Positions 5,377 to 6,189 of a DNA stretch of 6,189 nucleotides are shown one piece after another. The notes beneath the pieces were generated by a model. It saw nothing but the letters and a program-made list of their open reading frames with translations, ran no database searches and was not told where the DNA came from. Each line of letters opens with the position of its first letter. Position 1 is the stretch's first letter. The position numbers and the translations under genes were made by a program. Location: the NCBI GenBank assembly GCA_027019045.1, contig JALUXI010000266.1, forward strand, positions 1 to 6,189. Direction: 5' to 3'. This stretch comes from Piscirickettsiaceae bacterium. Its GTDB lineage: Bacteria; Pseudomonadota; Gammaproteobacteria; Thiomicrospirales; Thiomicrospiraceae.

Positions 5377-6189
5377 ATGAATTTAGGTAAACAGATGGAT
5401 TTTCACCCCATTTCAGGGTTTTATTGTGGGGCCACGGCGGCGGGGATTAAGAAGAATGGCCGTTTGGATTTGGTGGTGATGGAGATCGTACCCGAGAGTG
5501 TGACGGCGGCGGTGTTTACCCAGAATGCTTTTTGTGCGGCACCTGTCACCGTGGCGAAACGCCATTTGGAAACAAAGCAACCTAGAGCCTTGGTGATTAA
5601 CAGTGGGAATGCCAATGCTGGGACAGGCAAGCAGGGGTTGAAAGATGCTGAGCAGGCTTGTGCTTGGTTGGCAGATGAATTGGGCTGTTCCCCTGAAGAG
5701 GTGTTGCCTTTTTCCACAGGGGTGATTGGTGAAAATTTACCCATGGAGAAGATTCAACGAGGGTTGCCTGATGCCTGTGCAGATTTAAATATTGAGGGCT
5801 GGACTGAAGCCGCTCAAGGCATTATGACCACCGATACAGTGGAAAAAATGGTCTCTGTTCAACGAGAGGTTGCAGGGCAGTTGGTATCGTTTACAGGGAT
5901 TTCCAAAGGTTCAGGGATGATTCATCCCAATATGGCAACCATGCTGGGGTTTGTGGCGACTGATGCTAAAATCACGGCAGAATGTTTGCAAGCCGCATTG
6001 AATGAAGCGGTCAATGTCTCTTTTAATCGTATTACGGTAGATGGCGATACTTCAACCAATGATGCCTGTACCGTCACCGCTACACAGCAGGCGGATATGC
6101 CAGTGATTGATTCATTGGAGAGTGAAGCTTATCAAGATTTTGTTGCGGTCTTGAAAGAAGTGATGGTGGCGCTGGCACAGAAAATTGTG
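5377..6189 (+). CDS. argJ: Glutamate N-acetyltransferase / amino-acid acetyltransferase ArgJ, 5' part
   Basis: ArgJ moves the acetyl group from N-acetylornithine to glutamate in the cyclic arginine pathway; bifunctional forms also make N-acetylglutamate from acetyl-CoA. The window holds 271 codons of a family usually near 400, open to the edge. Visible blocks are GFYCGATAAGIKKNGRLDL near 14-32, NSGNANAGTG at 75-84, FSTGVIGEN at 112-120 (T114-G115 match the expected oxyanion-hole pair), and KGSGMIHPNMATMLGF at 177-192. In NMATML the precursor is expected to cut itself between A187 and T188, leaving T188 as nucleophile of the beta chain. VDGDTSTND follows at 221-229. The ATG at 5377 has AGGGA at 5365-5369, seven bases away. 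A Met at codon 7 is a less likely start. Whether it uses acetyl-CoA cannot be told from sequence. secA followed by argJ is known from Pseudomonas-type genomes, though here two small genes lie between them. Confidence 0.97.
   Translation, partial: MNLGKQMDFHPISGFYCGATAAGIKKNGRLDLVVMEIVPESVTAAVFTQNAFCAAPVTVAKRHLETKQPRALVINSGNANAGTGKQGLKDAEQACAWLADELGCSPEEVLPFSTGVIGENLPMEKIQRGLPDACADLNIEGWTEAAQGIMTTDTVEKMVSVQREVAGQLVSFTGISKGSGMIHPNMATMLGFVATDAKITAECLQAALNEAVNVSFNRITVDGDTSTNDACTVTATQQADMPVIDSLESEAYQDFVAVLKEVMVALAQKIV

Noticed and set aside
5421..5744. 107-residue open frame on the minus strand inside argJ
   Set aside because: It is antisense to conserved ArgJ blocks, rich in Ala, Thr and Pro as expected for a shadow frame, and has no promoter or context of its own.
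1..6189. CRISPR arrays, tRNA or rRNA genes, insertion sequences, attachment sites
   Set aside because: No spaced repeats, tRNA-like cloverleaf arms, transposase frames or terminal inverted repeats were seen on either strand by reading.

Overview
The window comes from a Gram-negative bacterium, almost certainly a gammaproteobacterium. It carries lpxC (lipid A synthesis), a FtsA whose C-terminal half resembles the E. coli type, and the order ftsA / lpxC / dciA (antisense) / secA / argJ. That order matches the end of the dcw (division and cell wall) cluster and the secA-argJ neighbourhood known from Pseudomonas-like genomes. Sampled stretches of the large genes are about 50% GC. I cannot name a family or genus from sequence alone.

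Layout: (1) bases 1-632 hold the 3' half of ftsA. (2) A 46-base gap with a good sigma70-like promoter leads straight into lpxC (679-1584). The ftsZ gene expected between ftsA and lpxC is not there. (3) A 141-base AT-rich gap contains an exact 14-bp tandem repeat that can form a weak hairpin. (4) dciA (DUF721) lies on the minus strand (1726-2154), convergent with lpxC and divergent from secA. (5) secA (2220-4976) encodes a complete 918-residue preprotein translocase ATPase. (6) Two very small membrane-protein genes follow secA: a 75-residue two-helix protein whose ATG overlaps the secA stop (4976-5203), and a 29-residue single-helix protein whose ATG overlaps the stop before it (5200-5289). Both are about 34% GC. 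(7) A strong intrinsic terminator (5332-5362) sits directly before the ribosome binding site of argJ (5377 to the window end, incomplete).

The genes are mostly essential housekeeping functions: anchoring of the division ring (FtsA), the committed step of lipid A synthesis (LpxC), DnaB helicase loading (DciA), protein export (SecA) and the acetyl cycle of arginine synthesis (ArgJ). The unexplained parts are the missing ftsZ, the unrecognised small membrane-protein pair coupled to secA, and the terminator that leaves no visible room for an argJ promoter.
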